Below, in pieces: positions 1 to 7,406 of a stretch of 12,080 nt of DNA (the first letter of the stretch is position 1; every line of letters begins with the position of its first letter). Made by a program: the position numbers and the translations under genes. The stretch lies in NCBI GenBank assembly GCA_018825725.1, contig JAHKBC010000149.1, positions 1-12,080 on the forward strand, read 5' to 3'. Under the pieces are notes generated by a model. It was not told the DNA's origin. It did not search any database and saw only the letters and a list, made by a program, of their open reading frames with translations. This stretch comes from Candidatus Omnitrophota bacterium (lineage in GTDB: Bacteria; Omnitrophota; Gorgyraeia; Gygaellales; Profunditerraquicolaceae).

Positions 1-2
1 AC

Positions 3-155
3 CGTTATGCCCGTGAAGGTAAGATTCCAGCTTTTAAAATCGGGACAGATTGGAGGTTTTACAGTAAATACCTGGAAAGGTGGATAAAACAGAAACACGG
101 CGCCTCTTCCGTCGACAAAAAAAGCAAAAATAACGAATTGTTTGATAAAAAATAA
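3..155 (+). CDS. C-terminal fragment of an excisionase/MerR-type helix-turn-helix protein
   Basis: This is the last 50 codons of a gene that begins before the window; the reading frame starts at base 3 and stops with TAA at 153-155. The visible part begins RYAREGKIPAFKIGTDWRF, followed by a Y-L-E-R-W-I helix. This matches the second half of the small winged helix-turn-helix found in excisionase-family (HTH_17, MerR-like) proteins, where the R-x-G-x-I-P-A-x-K-I-G and W-R-F segments form the wing and W is in the last helix. A short lysine- and asparagine-rich tail follows. In that family the domain binds DNA, but nothing here shows the target. The stop lies 4 bases before the ATG at 160 of the acyltransferase gene and after its possible TTG start at 142, so the two are probably co-transcribed. 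The family call is fairly safe; the role is unknown. Confidence 0.72.
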   Translation, partial: RYAREGKIPAFKIGTDWRFYSKYLERWIKQKHGASSVDKKSKNNELFDKK

Positions 156-771
156 CCTTATGTGGTATTGGATATTCAGCATCTTATTTTCCGTAATCGG
201 TAAAACCTTTTTTCAATTAAAAGTAGAGGGATTGAAAAATATTCCCTCGCGAACCAATTTTATTATAGTGGCTAACCACTTTAGTTTTCTCGACCCACTG
301 GTAATCATGGCAGCGGTGCGCAAGAAGATTTACTGCATTGCCCTAAGGGACATTTATAAAATCAAGTGGATGGGGTGGTTTCTAAAAATGGTAGAGACCT
401 TTCCCTGCGGAACAGCATCATCGATTGCGGTAAAACTCTTATCAGAAAATAAAAATGTGGGCCTTTTTCCCGAAGGCGGAGTCAGCCGCGACGGAAAACT
501 TAAAGAATTCAGGCGGGGCGCGGCACTCTTAGCTTATAAGACCGGCCGCCCAATAGTCCCTTGCGCCATATTGGGCGCATTTGAATCTCTTCCTTTTGGC
601 AACAGCTTCCCTAAGATGCGCCCGATTAAATTAAAGATTGGCCGGCCTATCTATCTGACTAAAGAGTTTGATGAACGTATAGACGAGCTGTATTTGCAAG
701 ACGGGATTTTTCGTATCCGAAATTCTATAAAGGAAATGTTAAAATGCCCGATAACGAATTTATCGAAATAG
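142..771 (+). CDS. plsC: PlsC-family lysophospholipid (1-acyl-glycerol-3-phosphate) acyltransferase
   Basis: The product is about 209 aa, a usual length for PlsC-type LPLAT enzymes, which move an acyl chain from acyl-ACP or acyl-CoA to lysophosphatidate or a related acceptor at the inner membrane. The catalytic HX4D block is ANHFSFLDP (H46, D51). The acceptor-binding block is FPEGGVSRDG (residues 109-118), with Gly where Thr is common in FPEGT. The IVPCAILG block (138-145) corresponds to motif IV. Residues 8-24 are a hydrophobic N-terminal segment. The start may be TTG at 142, inside the preceding helix-turn-helix gene, or ATG at 160 just after that gene's stop; neither has a convincing Shine-Dalgarno. 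The 3' end overlaps the next gene by 28 bases. Because of the lipid/polyketide context its substrate may be a special acyl chain rather than ordinary phospholipid; that is inference. Such acyltransferases also occur in aryl-polyene gene clusters. Confidence 0.88.
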   Translation: MIKNNLMWYWIFSILFSVIGKTFFQLKVEGLKNIPSRTNFIIVANHFSFLDPLVIMAAVRKKIYCIALRDIYKIKWMGWFLKMVETFPCGTASSIAVKLLSENKNVGLFPEGGVSRDGKLKEFRRGAALLAYKTGRPIVPCAILGAFESLPFGNSFPKMRPIKLKIGRPIYLTKEFDERIDELYLQDGIFRIRNSIKEMLKCPITNLSK

Positions 772-2339
772 AAATATCAAAAATTATCCAGGCTGAAAAA
801 TGGAAAATTATCCGCCTCCTGACAAAAGTCTGGGAATTTCCTTCGTATGTACCCTGCGTAAAAGAATCATCGGTAATCCTCAAAAAACGCCATGTAATGC
901 AAACCCGATGGTCAATCAAGCTTGAGAATATACCGATTAGATGGATTGAAGAAGACACTCTTTCGCTTAAGGAGAATGCAATTTATTTCAAGGCTATCGA
1001 AGGTGACCTTGAAGAATTCCGAGGTATCTGGACATTCGCAAACCTTCCCGAAGGAACACTTGTAAAATTACATATCAGCCTTAAAGTCGGCATCCCGGCA
1101 ATCAATGAATTTGCCAATGAGTATGTACGCAAACTAATAACGAAAAATTTTGAGGCTATTCTTGATGCTATTGAACGCAGGCTTATATCAACGCGTTACA
1201 GCAGTTACCGCCAGGGCAATATAGAAAAAATATCCGGATTCGGCATTATTATTCATTTTTATAATTACTGCCACCTGGAGAAGGGCCTGCTTAAACTTAA
1301 TCCCGAACTTAAGTTACCTTCCCGGGCATTCCTACAACAGCTCTATCAAATCGCTCCTTCATTTAAGCTCTGCGATATTGATAGTTTTACCTCCAAGAAT
1401 AAAAGTTCGGTAAAGGGCTCATTTGTAATAGCTACTTTTATCCCGGATATGCTGGAACAGGACCAATGGGCAGCTTATTCAAAAGTCATCAAAGCCTGCA
1501 AGATAGCAGAAAAAAAAGGAGTAGGTATTGTAACCCTGGCTAATTTTTCTTCTATGGTGCCGCAGAAAATCGACCATAAAATAAGCGATGATATCTATGT
1601 CCCGGTAACTACCGGGAATTCTTTTACCGTAGCCACAGTCATAGAAAGCATTCTTAAAGCCAATATGGCCCTACAGCTGAACCTTAGCCAATCGACCTTG
1701 ACAATTGTCGGAGGAACAGGAGATATCGGCAGCGCCTGCGCCAGAATACTGGCGGATAGAGTGAAAGAATTGATCATAACCGGAAGGAACAAGGAAAAGT
1801 TAAAGAACCTACATGATGAGTTAGCCCGTAAATATAAAACAAAGATTATTGCAACTACCGATAATCTTGCGGCAGTCAAAGCCGCTGACATAGTCATCGC
1901 CTGCGCAAACTCCAGCGCGTCATTTCTGAATATTGACTGGTTCAAACCCGCGAGCATAATCTGCGATGTAGGATATCCTAAAAACGTCTGCTATTATTCC
2001 AGCCGGGAGGATATACTGATATTTTCCGGAGGCTTGGTAAAATCCCCTACTCCTATTGATTTTCCTATTGACCTGGGGCTGCCGGCTCAGGATATAATCT
2101 ATTCTTCTTATGCCGAAGGAATAATCCTGGCCCTGGAGAAAAGGTATGAAAATTATTCTCCCCAGGACAAAAATATTACTCCGCAAAAAGTTGAAGAAAT
2201 AAGGCAACTCGGGGCTAAACATGGTTTTGAGCCGGCGGATTTTTACTGGTCAGGAAAACCCATAACCGAAGACCATATCCAGAAGGTGCGCAAAATTAAC
2301 CAACTACTCGGAAAAAATGCTGAATATAAAATAATATAA
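744..2339 (+). CDS. SRPBCC domain fused to acyl-ACP reductase-like protein lacking the catalytic Cys
   Basis: This 531-aa protein has two parts. Residues 1-150 look like an SRPBCC/polyketide-cyclase/START-type ligand-binding fold (a typical 'W-x-F-P-S-Y-V-P' early segment, alternating strands, and a long C-terminal helix at 120-147). Residues about 165-500 match cyanobacterial long-chain acyl-ACP reductase (AAR), which reduces acyl-ACP to fatty aldehyde with NADPH. Recognisable AAR landmarks are FGIIIHF (166-172), GSFVIATFIPDML (225-237), TTGNS (289-293), the Rossmann loop GGTGDIGSA (323-331), DVGYPKN (408-414) and YAE (456-458). In AAR the catalytic Cys sits in an A-C-F-A-E context; here the aligned residue is Ser455 (S-S-Y-A-E), so normal acyl-enzyme chemistry seems lost or altered. 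A purine-rich AAAGGA at 729-734 precedes the ATG, which lies inside the acyltransferase gene. One base separates its stop from the next AAR-like gene. It could be a non-catalytic partner or ligand carrier; alternatively Ser may substitute. Confidence 0.78.
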   Translation: MPDNEFIEIEISKIIQAEKWKIIRLLTKVWEFPSYVPCVKESSVILKKRHVMQTRWSIKLENIPIRWIEEDTLSLKENAIYFKAIEGDLEEFRGIWTFANLPEGTLVKLHISLKVGIPAINEFANEYVRKLITKNFEAILDAIERRLISTRYSSYRQGNIEKISGFGIIIHFYNYCHLEKGLLKLNPELKLPSRAFLQQLYQIAPSFKLCDIDSFTSKNKSSVKGSFVIATFIPDMLEQDQWAAYSKVIKACKIAEKKGVGIVTLANFSSMVPQKIDHKISDDIYVPVTTGNSFTVATVIESILKANMALQLNLSQSTLTIVGGTGDIGSACARILADRVKELIITGRNKEKLKNLHDELARKYKTKIIATTDNLAAVKAADIVIACANSSASFLNIDWFKPASIICDVGYPKNVCYYSSREDILIFSGGLVKSPTPIDFPIDLGLPAQDIIYSSYAEGIILALEKRYENYSPQDKNITPQKVEEIRQLGAKHGFEPADFYWSGKPITEDHIQKVRKINQLLGKNAEYKII

Positions 2340-2340
2340 T

Positions 2341-3381
2341 ATGGCTAAATTCGCATTTATCGTAAATCCGGTTGAGCTCAACAATATCTATCAGCAATTT
2401 CCTTTCTCCCGGATACTTCCGAAAATTATCCTAAAAAAAGCGCTGCGCCTGCTTCCGCCGTTAAAAATAGCGCAAACAAGAAAATTTCTATCCCCTGCAG
2501 GAGAAGAAATACAAGGTTATTTTATAGCGCTACCTTTACTCTCAGAGCAGATTAGAGAGCTAGATGAAACCGACGCCGTTAAAAGACTGACCCTCTGTAT
2601 AGACCTATGCCGCAGGCTTCAGGTGGATATTATTGGAGTAGGCGCAGCAGCCGCAACCATAGGCAATGGCCTGGAGGAGATTTCCAAGCAATGCGAGATA
2701 CCATTGACTAATGGCTCCAGCCTCGGCTCAGCCGCGATACTGGAAGTAATAGAAAAAGCGGCAATCCTAAAACATATTGACCTTAAAAATACGAAACTTG
2801 CGATTATCGGCGCCACTAATGCAGTCGGACAAAACTGCTCGCTTGAGTTTTCCAGACAGGTGGCTTCGCTGAGTTTAATCGCTAAAAATGAACAGCGTTT
2901 AATTGAGTTAAACAAATATCTGCTCGCGCAGCATATAACAGCGCAGATAGAGATAAACCCGGCTAACGCGCCTGAAGCAGTCAAATGCGCTGACATCGTA
3001 ATATTCACCGCTTCCGCAGGTGAAATTAACTTTAAGACAACGGCTGACTCATTTAAAAAAGGGGCAATAGTCTGTGATATGCCTGCTTCGCGAAATATAA
3101 CCCGAAAGATAGCTTTAACAAGAAAAGACATTCTGGTCATTGATACCGACGTAATTAAACCGCCGCAAACAATTGATTTAGGCTTCAGCCTGCCACAAAT
3201 AGGAAAGGGGAACCTGTTTGCCTGTATAGCCGAAACAATACTGTTAACACTTGAGAAGAAATTTGACCGGAATTTCTCTGTTGGCTTTAAACCTGACCTG
3301 AATAAAACAAAAGAGATACTAACGATTGCTAAAAAACATGCCTATAAAATCGCGTTTACGAGCTTCAACCAGGAAATTTAA
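2341..3381 (+). CDS. long-chain acyl-ACP reductase (AAR)-like protein with the catalytic Cys retained
   Basis: At 346 aa this is close to the roughly 340-aa length of cyanobacterial AAR, and it has no SRPBCC extension. It is a divergent paralogue of the preceding gene's C-terminal part. The segment LFACIAETILL (292-302) aligns with the AAR active-site segment and keeps the nucleophilic cysteine as C295, almost the same residue number as Cys294 in the Synechococcus enzyme (from memory). Other positions are less conserved: the nucleotide loop reads IIGATNAVGQ (155-164), where AAR and the neighbour have G-T-G-D-I-G, and DMPASRN (246-252) replaces DxGYPKN. The expected reaction is acyl-ACP plus NADPH to fatty aldehyde, free ACP and NADP+. 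Only one base separates it from the upstream gene and there is no Shine-Dalgarno, so translational coupling is likely; its 3' end overlaps the methyltransferase gene. The family assignment is good, but activity on its own is uncertain because of the altered Rossmann loop. Confidence 0.74.
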   Translation: MAKFAFIVNPVELNNIYQQFPFSRILPKIILKKALRLLPPLKIAQTRKFLSPAGEEIQGYFIALPLLSEQIRELDETDAVKRLTLCIDLCRRLQVDIIGVGAAAATIGNGLEEISKQCEIPLTNGSSLGSAAILEVIEKAAILKHIDLKNTKLAIIGATNAVGQNCSLEFSRQVASLSLIAKNEQRLIELNKYLLAQHITAQIEINPANAPEAVKCADIVIFTASAGEINFKTTADSFKKGAIVCDMPASRNITRKIALTRKDILVIDTDVIKPPQTIDLGFSLPQIGKGNLFACIAETILLTLEKKFDRNFSVGFKPDLNKTKEILTIAKKHAYKIAFTSFNQEI

Positions 3382-4048
3382 ATCCAGGAACCTGCAGCAA
3401 CCAATAAAATCATTACTGTTATTACTGATAATAATATGGTTTACCGCAGCCGTATCAATATCATTTTCCGATCCAAAGAATACCTTGCTTACCCTTGTTT
3501 TGATTTTAATCGCCATAGAGCGCTTTATAGAAACCTTCTTCACCAGCAAACAAAATATTTTGAAAAAAAATACCAGGTTCGATTGGATTTTTATCTCATT
3601 GACCCTTGGCTATATAATGCTTATGTATGGATCACTTCTAGAGGCGTTTTTTAGCCCACATAAACTTTCTCCGCTTATTTCAATCCAAGGTATTATAGTC
3701 TACTGCCTGGGCTTAGGCCTGCGATGGTGGTCGATTAAATCCCTGGGTTTTGGCTGGAACCTCTTTATATCAAAAAAGTCCATAAAAAAAAGTGTACATT
3801 TAAAACTGGTTAAAAACGGTCCGTATGCGCTGGTGCGCCACCCCATATATATAGGGACCATTTTTGAAATACTAAGCATCCCGATAATTGCCAATGCCTT
3901 ATTCTCCCTGATCTTTGCCATTGCCACAATAATCCCGTTATTGATTATTCGAGCGTTATTGGAAGAAGAGATCTTAGTCCGTTATTTCAAAAACCGTTAC
4001 GCTGAATACAAAAAAAGAACAGGTTTTCTTATGCCTAAGCTTTTTTAA
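3326..4048 (+). CDS. ICMT/PEMT-type integral membrane methyltransferase
   Basis: This 240-aa protein has several hydrophobic segments (about residues 28-46, 53-68, 86-106, 119-133 and 183-208). It carries the C-terminal signature of the isoprenylcysteine carboxyl methyltransferase / phospholipid methyltransferase superfamily: LVKNGPYALVRHPIYIG (161-177), with the Arg-His-Pro at 171-173, then LLEEEILVRYFKNRYAEYKKRTG (211-233), ending in a P-K-L-F tail. In this family these parts bind S-adenosylmethionine and a lipid-like acceptor in the membrane. Bacterial members methylate varied hydrophobic substrates, so the acceptor cannot be named. The longest frame starts with TTG at 3326; ATG at 3338 (four residues later) is at least as likely, and neither has a clear ribosome binding site. 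The gene overlaps the AAR-like gene by 44-56 bases and is followed after 11 bases by the histidine kinase, so it is probably in the operon and may tailor the product. Confidence 0.83.
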   Translation: MLKNMPIKSRLRASTRKFKSRNLQQPIKSLLLLLIIIWFTAAVSISFSDPKNTLLTLVLILIAIERFIETFFTSKQNILKKNTRFDWIFISLTLGYIMLMYGSLLEAFFSPHKLSPLISIQGIIVYCLGLGLRWWSIKSLGFGWNLFISKKSIKKSVHLKLVKNGPYALVRHPIYIGTIFEILSIPIIANALFSLIFAIATIIPLLIIRALLEEEILVRYFKNRYAEYKKRTGFLMPKLF

Positions 4049-4059
4049 AAAATATACCT

Positions 4060-6231
4060 ATGAATATTATGATTTTTTACTCCTTAAGCGGGTTATTCAG
4101 CGCGGTCATCGCTTCCGTGTTCGGCATATTCGTATTCATCAAAAAACCGCAAGGAGCAGTTAACCGCACCTACGCGGCCTTAAGCTTCTGGATTGCCTTA
4201 TGGGGATACGCCTATTTTTATTTTCCCATATCGCAAAATGATAAGGATACCGTACTTTTATCCTTCCAAATCCTACAAATAGGCGCTATTTTTATCGGCC
4301 CGGCATTCCTGCATTTTGTCCTATCCCTGCTAAATATGCATAAAGAAAAGAGAGGGTGGGTTAACCTAGCTTATATACTGGGCATTATCTTCGCAATTTC
4401 AGACTTCACTCCGTTTTTCATAAAAAGAATGGTTCCAAAATTTGAATTTAATTACTGGGCTGAACCGGGTTTCATGTATCACTTATATCTTGTATTCTGG
4501 TCCTGGTGCATTATCTATCCCTGGAGTTTAATACTGCGCAGATACAGCCAACTATCAGAATTTAAACAGAACCAGTTAAAATATGTATTTATCGCCTCAA
4601 TAATAGGCTTTCTGGGCGGAGCTACCAATTATCCTTTCTGGTACAATATAGCTATACCTCCAATAGGCACATTCCTGGTAGGAGTGCATGTGCTTATCCT
4701 AGCCTATGCCATCATTAAATACCGCCTGATGGATATAAAAGTCACGATTACCAGAGCAGGTGTTTTCCTGGCAGTATATACCCTGGTGCTGGGCGCGCCT
4801 TTTATCCTCTCTACATCCGGAAAATTGCTCCTGATTGAAATCCTGGGAAGAAATTGGTGGTTGGGCCCATTGGTTCTTATGGCGCTCCTGGGCACAGGAG
4901 GCCCTTTTATATACATCTTCCTCAAGAACAGCGCTGAATCATTGATATTACGCGAACAAAAAAAATGCCAGAAGGTTCTTAAAAACGCAGCTGTCGACCT
5001 GACCCGTATACGCAATATACAAAAACTGCTGGATTTTGTCTGTCAAACTATAACCGAAGCCGTGAATATAAAGAACGCGGCAATTTATTGTTTTGACGCC
5101 AAACAAAACGCCTTCATTCTGCAATCAGGAATGGACTTAAGTAAAAAACAGCCCAAATCCATACCTTGCCATAATAAACTCATTGAACTGATGCAGAAGA
5201 ATAGAGACTCGCTTATCCTGGAGGAAATTATATACAACTCTCAAGAAGATAATACCTCCTGCCTAAAAAGCCTGGAAATAGAGATGCTTCAATTAGGCGC
5301 AGCCATGGCAGTACCCTGTTTTCTAGAAGACAAACTCCTGGATGTCATCATCCTGGGCGAAAAGAAATCTGCAAAGATGTATGGGCAGGAAGATGTGGAA
5401 AATTTCAATATTCTGGCTCCGGAAGTGGCGCTAGCAACGGAAAATGCCCAGCTCTACGAAAAAATAGAAGAGGAGGTCCGCGAAAAAACCAGCGAACTAG
5501 GTGAAACCCAGAAGCAGCTGGTACAGGCAGAAAAATTAGCCACCATCGGAACTTTGGCCGGAGGAGTAGCGCATGAAATAAATAATCCTTTAACCGCTAT
5601 ACTAACCAATGTCCAGATGCTATTAGATAGCGACGAGCCGGATAAGGAATGTTTAGAAATGATTGAAGACGCCACCAAACGCTGCAAAACAATAGTCCAG
5701 AAATTAATGGCCTACGCCAAGAAACCACATGCGAATAACGAAGAGCTCGTCATGCTGGATTTACGCCAGACTACCGAGAAAACAGTCTCTTTTCTCAAAT
5801 TTCAGATGGATCAGGAAAGTATCACGCTAAATATAAAAAAAACCAAAAACGAATGCCTGATTATGGGCAATCCCAATGAATTAGAACAAGTGATAACCAA
5901 TATCCTGATTAACGCAAAAGATGCTATTAAACAAATCCATAAAAGTGGTATAATTAATGTATCAGTTTACGAGCACCAGTCTTGGTCTAAAATAGAAATA
6001 CAAGACGACGGAGTGGGAATAGCAAAAGAACTGCTCCCTAGAATATTCGACCCTTTTTTTACCACTAAAGATGTGGGAAAAGGCCTGGGGTTGGGATTAT
6101 CTATCTGCCAATCGATTATAGAAAAACATAGCGGCAGGATATGCGTAGATTCCGAGATTAATAAAGGCGCGAGGTTCACTATATGGCTCCCCCTGACTAC
6201 AAAGGTAGACAGGAGCAGGAAAACAGTCTAA
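4060..6231 (+). CDS. multi-pass membrane sensor histidine kinase with GAF domain
   Basis: This 723-aa sensor kinase starts with about 290 residues containing roughly nine predicted membrane segments. The Y-R-L-M-D-I stretch after the seventh is typical of the 7TM histidine-kinase sensor region. A GAF domain follows at about 315-460, then a charged coiled coil (460-500). The HisKA domain holds the phosphoacceptor H505 in GGVAHEINNPL. The ATPase domain has the N box (N614, N618 in NILINAKDA), G1 DDGVG (649-653), an F-D-P-F-F-T-T segment and G2 GKGLGLGL (673-680). All catalytic parts look intact, so it should autophosphorylate and pass phosphate to the receiver encoded 15 bases downstream. The membrane-GAF-kinase order resembles PrsK-type kinases of exosortase/PEP-CTERM systems, but no such genes are visible here. 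The signal is unknown; a membrane or lipid cue is plausible from the context only. ATG 4060 is the first start, with no Shine-Dalgarno; ATG 4069 is an alternative. Confidence 0.93.
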   Translation: MNIMIFYSLSGLFSAVIASVFGIFVFIKKPQGAVNRTYAALSFWIALWGYAYFYFPISQNDKDTVLLSFQILQIGAIFIGPAFLHFVLSLLNMHKEKRGWVNLAYILGIIFAISDFTPFFIKRMVPKFEFNYWAEPGFMYHLYLVFWSWCIIYPWSLILRRYSQLSEFKQNQLKYVFIASIIGFLGGATNYPFWYNIAIPPIGTFLVGVHVLILAYAIIKYRLMDIKVTITRAGVFLAVYTLVLGAPFILSTSGKLLLIEILGRNWWLGPLVLMALLGTGGPFIYIFLKNSAESLILREQKKCQKVLKNAAVDLTRIRNIQKLLDFVCQTITEAVNIKNAAIYCFDAKQNAFILQSGMDLSKKQPKSIPCHNKLIELMQKNRDSLILEEIIYNSQEDNTSCLKSLEIEMLQLGAAMAVPCFLEDKLLDVIILGEKKSAKMYGQEDVENFNILAPEVALATENAQLYEKIEEEVREKTSELGETQKQLVQAEKLATIGTLAGGVAHEINNPLTAILTNVQMLLDSDEPDKECLEMIEDATKRCKTIVQKLMAYAKKPHANNEELVMLDLRQTTEKTVSFLKFQMDQESITLNIKKTKNECLIMGNPNELEQVITNILINAKDAIKQIHKSGIINVSVYEHQSWSKIEIQDDGVGIAKELLPRIFDPFFTTKDVGKGLGLGLSICQSIIEKHSGRICVDSEINKGARFTIWLPLTTKVDRSRKTV

Positions 6232-6233
6232 GC

Positions 6234-6239
6234 AGGAGG
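6234..6239 (+). promoter_or_regulatory. strong Shine-Dalgarno (AGGAGG) for the receiver gene
   Basis: AGGAGG lies 7 bases before ATG 6247 and fixes that start. It is one of the few consensus ribosome binding sites in the window (the ACP gene has another), so the receiver may be made in excess over the kinase. Confidence 0.75.
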
Positions 6240-6246
6240 CAAAAAG

Positions 6247-6639
6247 ATGTCTAAGAAAATCCTCATAATCGACGATGAAACAATGATTACCAAAAGCCTG
6301 AAAAAACTGCTCACTAAAGAAGGATACCTTCCGACAATCGTCTCAAGCGGAAACGAAGCGCTTGACCAGCTCAAAACCGATAATTTCGATCTTTTGGTAT
6401 TGGATATGCGCATGCCCCAGATGGACGGTATTGAAACCATCCGGGCTATCCGTCAGTACCTGGCAATAGAGCAAAAAGACCCCATGCCGGAAATAGTCAT
6501 TACCGGATACGCAGACGAAAATAAATATAAGTGCGCCGTAGACCTTAAGGTGGCAGCCTACATTTACAAACCTTTTGACACTAAAGATTTTATGGCTACG
6601 GTAAAAAAAGCCCTGGGAGAAGATAATGCTGCAAAATAA
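6247..6639 (+). CDS. single-domain response regulator (CheY-like receiver)
   Basis: The 130-aa product is a receiver domain only. It has the acidic pair D9-D10 in LIIDDE, the phosphoacceptor D53 in LLVLDMRMPQMDG, T86 in IVITGYAD and K108 in YIYKPFD, so the phosphorylation site is complete. There is no DNA-binding or enzymatic output domain; the protein ends about 20 residues after the K-P-F motif. Such stand-alone receivers act by protein-protein contact or as phosphorelay intermediates, so it cannot itself be the transcription factor for this operon. It is the obvious partner of the kinase just upstream (15-base gap, strong ribosome binding site). Its 3' end overlaps the fabG start by 14 bases, tying the two-component pair to the fatty acid/polyketide genes on one transcript. 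What it contacts downstream is not shown by the sequence. Confidence 0.93.
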   Translation: MSKKILIIDDETMITKSLKKLLTKEGYLPTIVSSGNEALDQLKTDNFDLLVLDMRMPQMDGIETIRAIRQYLAIEQKDPMPEIVITGYADENKYKCAVDLKVAAYIYKPFDTKDFMATVKKALGEDNAAK

Positions 6640-7369
6640 AACAGCGATTATTAGCGGAGCTTCGCGCGGAATAGGAAGAGCGATTGCTTTGGAGTTAGCT
6701 GCTAGCGGATGTAATATATCTTTCAGCTACCTAAAAAATGAAGCGGAAGCCAGAAAACTGGAAGAAGAAATCATAAAGATAAAAGTTAAGGCTATGGCTT
6801 TTCAGGCAGATATTAAAGATTATGAAGCGGTGTGCGCCTGGGTAACTAAAACCAAAGAAGTATTCGGTTCTCTGGATATAGCCATAAACAATGCCGGAGT
6901 AATTAAAGACAAAGCCCTAGTTTTTATGGAAAAAATAGACTGGCAGGAGGTCATGCAAACTAACCTAGACGGAGTATATAATCTAAGCCGGGCAGTGATC
7001 ACCGGATTCTTAAAACAAAAAAGCGGCAATATCATTAATATCAGCTCCGTAAGCGGGATTATCGGGCTGCCACGTCAAACTAATTATTCTGCCTCCAAGG
7101 CAGGAGTAATCGGTTTTACCAAAGCCCTAGCCAAAGAAGTTGCCGGATACAACATCCGAGTTAATGCAATAGCCGCGGGTTTTATCGAAACAGACATGAC
7201 TAAAGAACTCAAGGATTCGCTGCGGGAAAAGATGCTTAAAAATATCCCCCTGGGCCGCTTTGGAAAAACTGAAGAAGTAGCTCTTGCAGTTAAATTCCTG
7301 GCCAGTGACGTATCGGAATATATTACCGGAGAAACCCTGGTCATTGACGGCGGATTATCAATGTTATGA
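6626..7369 (+). CDS. fabG: 3-oxoacyl-ACP reductase (FabG-type SDR)
   Basis: At 247 aa this is a typical FabG, the classical short-chain dehydrogenase that reduces 3-oxoacyl-ACP to (R)-3-hydroxyacyl-ACP with NADPH. The cofactor loop is SGASRGIG (10-17), the structural N-N-A-G is at 88-91, and the catalytic set is S141, Y154 and K158 in ISSVSG...NYSASKAG, with N113 (T-N-L-D-G) completing the tetrad. The C-terminus LVIDGGLSML is standard. The ATG overlaps the receiver gene by 14 bases and has GGGAGA at 6615-6620 as ribosome binding site. Because it precedes a CLF/KS pair, an ACP and a dehydratase, it most likely serves as the dedicated ketoreductase of that pathway. The family also contains reductases for other substrates, so housekeeping fatty acid synthesis cannot be excluded. 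Confidence 0.93.
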   Translation: MLQNKTAIISGASRGIGRAIALELAASGCNISFSYLKNEAEARKLEEEIIKIKVKAMAFQADIKDYEAVCAWVTKTKEVFGSLDIAINNAGVIKDKALVFMEKIDWQEVMQTNLDGVYNLSRAVITGFLKQKSGNIINISSVSGIIGLPRQTNYSASKAGVIGFTKALAKEVAGYNIRVNAIAAGFIETDMTKELKDSLREKMLKNIPLGRFGKTEEVALAVKFLASDVSEYITGETLVIDGGLSML

Positions 7370-7406
7370 GACGAAGTAACCGAATGCTTGGTTATTAAAT
7401 AAATAT

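Noticed and set aside
2619..3140. 173-codon open frame on the minus strand
   Set aside because: It lies wholly inside the second AAR-like gene, its translation is a low-complexity Ala/Ser/Ile-rich shadow without a recognisable motif, and every supported gene reads on the plus strand.
3436..3654. 72-codon plus-strand frame inside the methyltransferase gene
   Set aside because: It is an out-of-frame shadow of a well-supported membrane protein and has no ribosome binding site.
7377..7394. Small hairpin TAACC(G)AA-TGC-TTGGTTA between fabG and the CLF-like gene
   Set aside because: Seven base pairs with a bulge and no T run is within chance expectation in this composition; too weak to call an attenuator or terminator.
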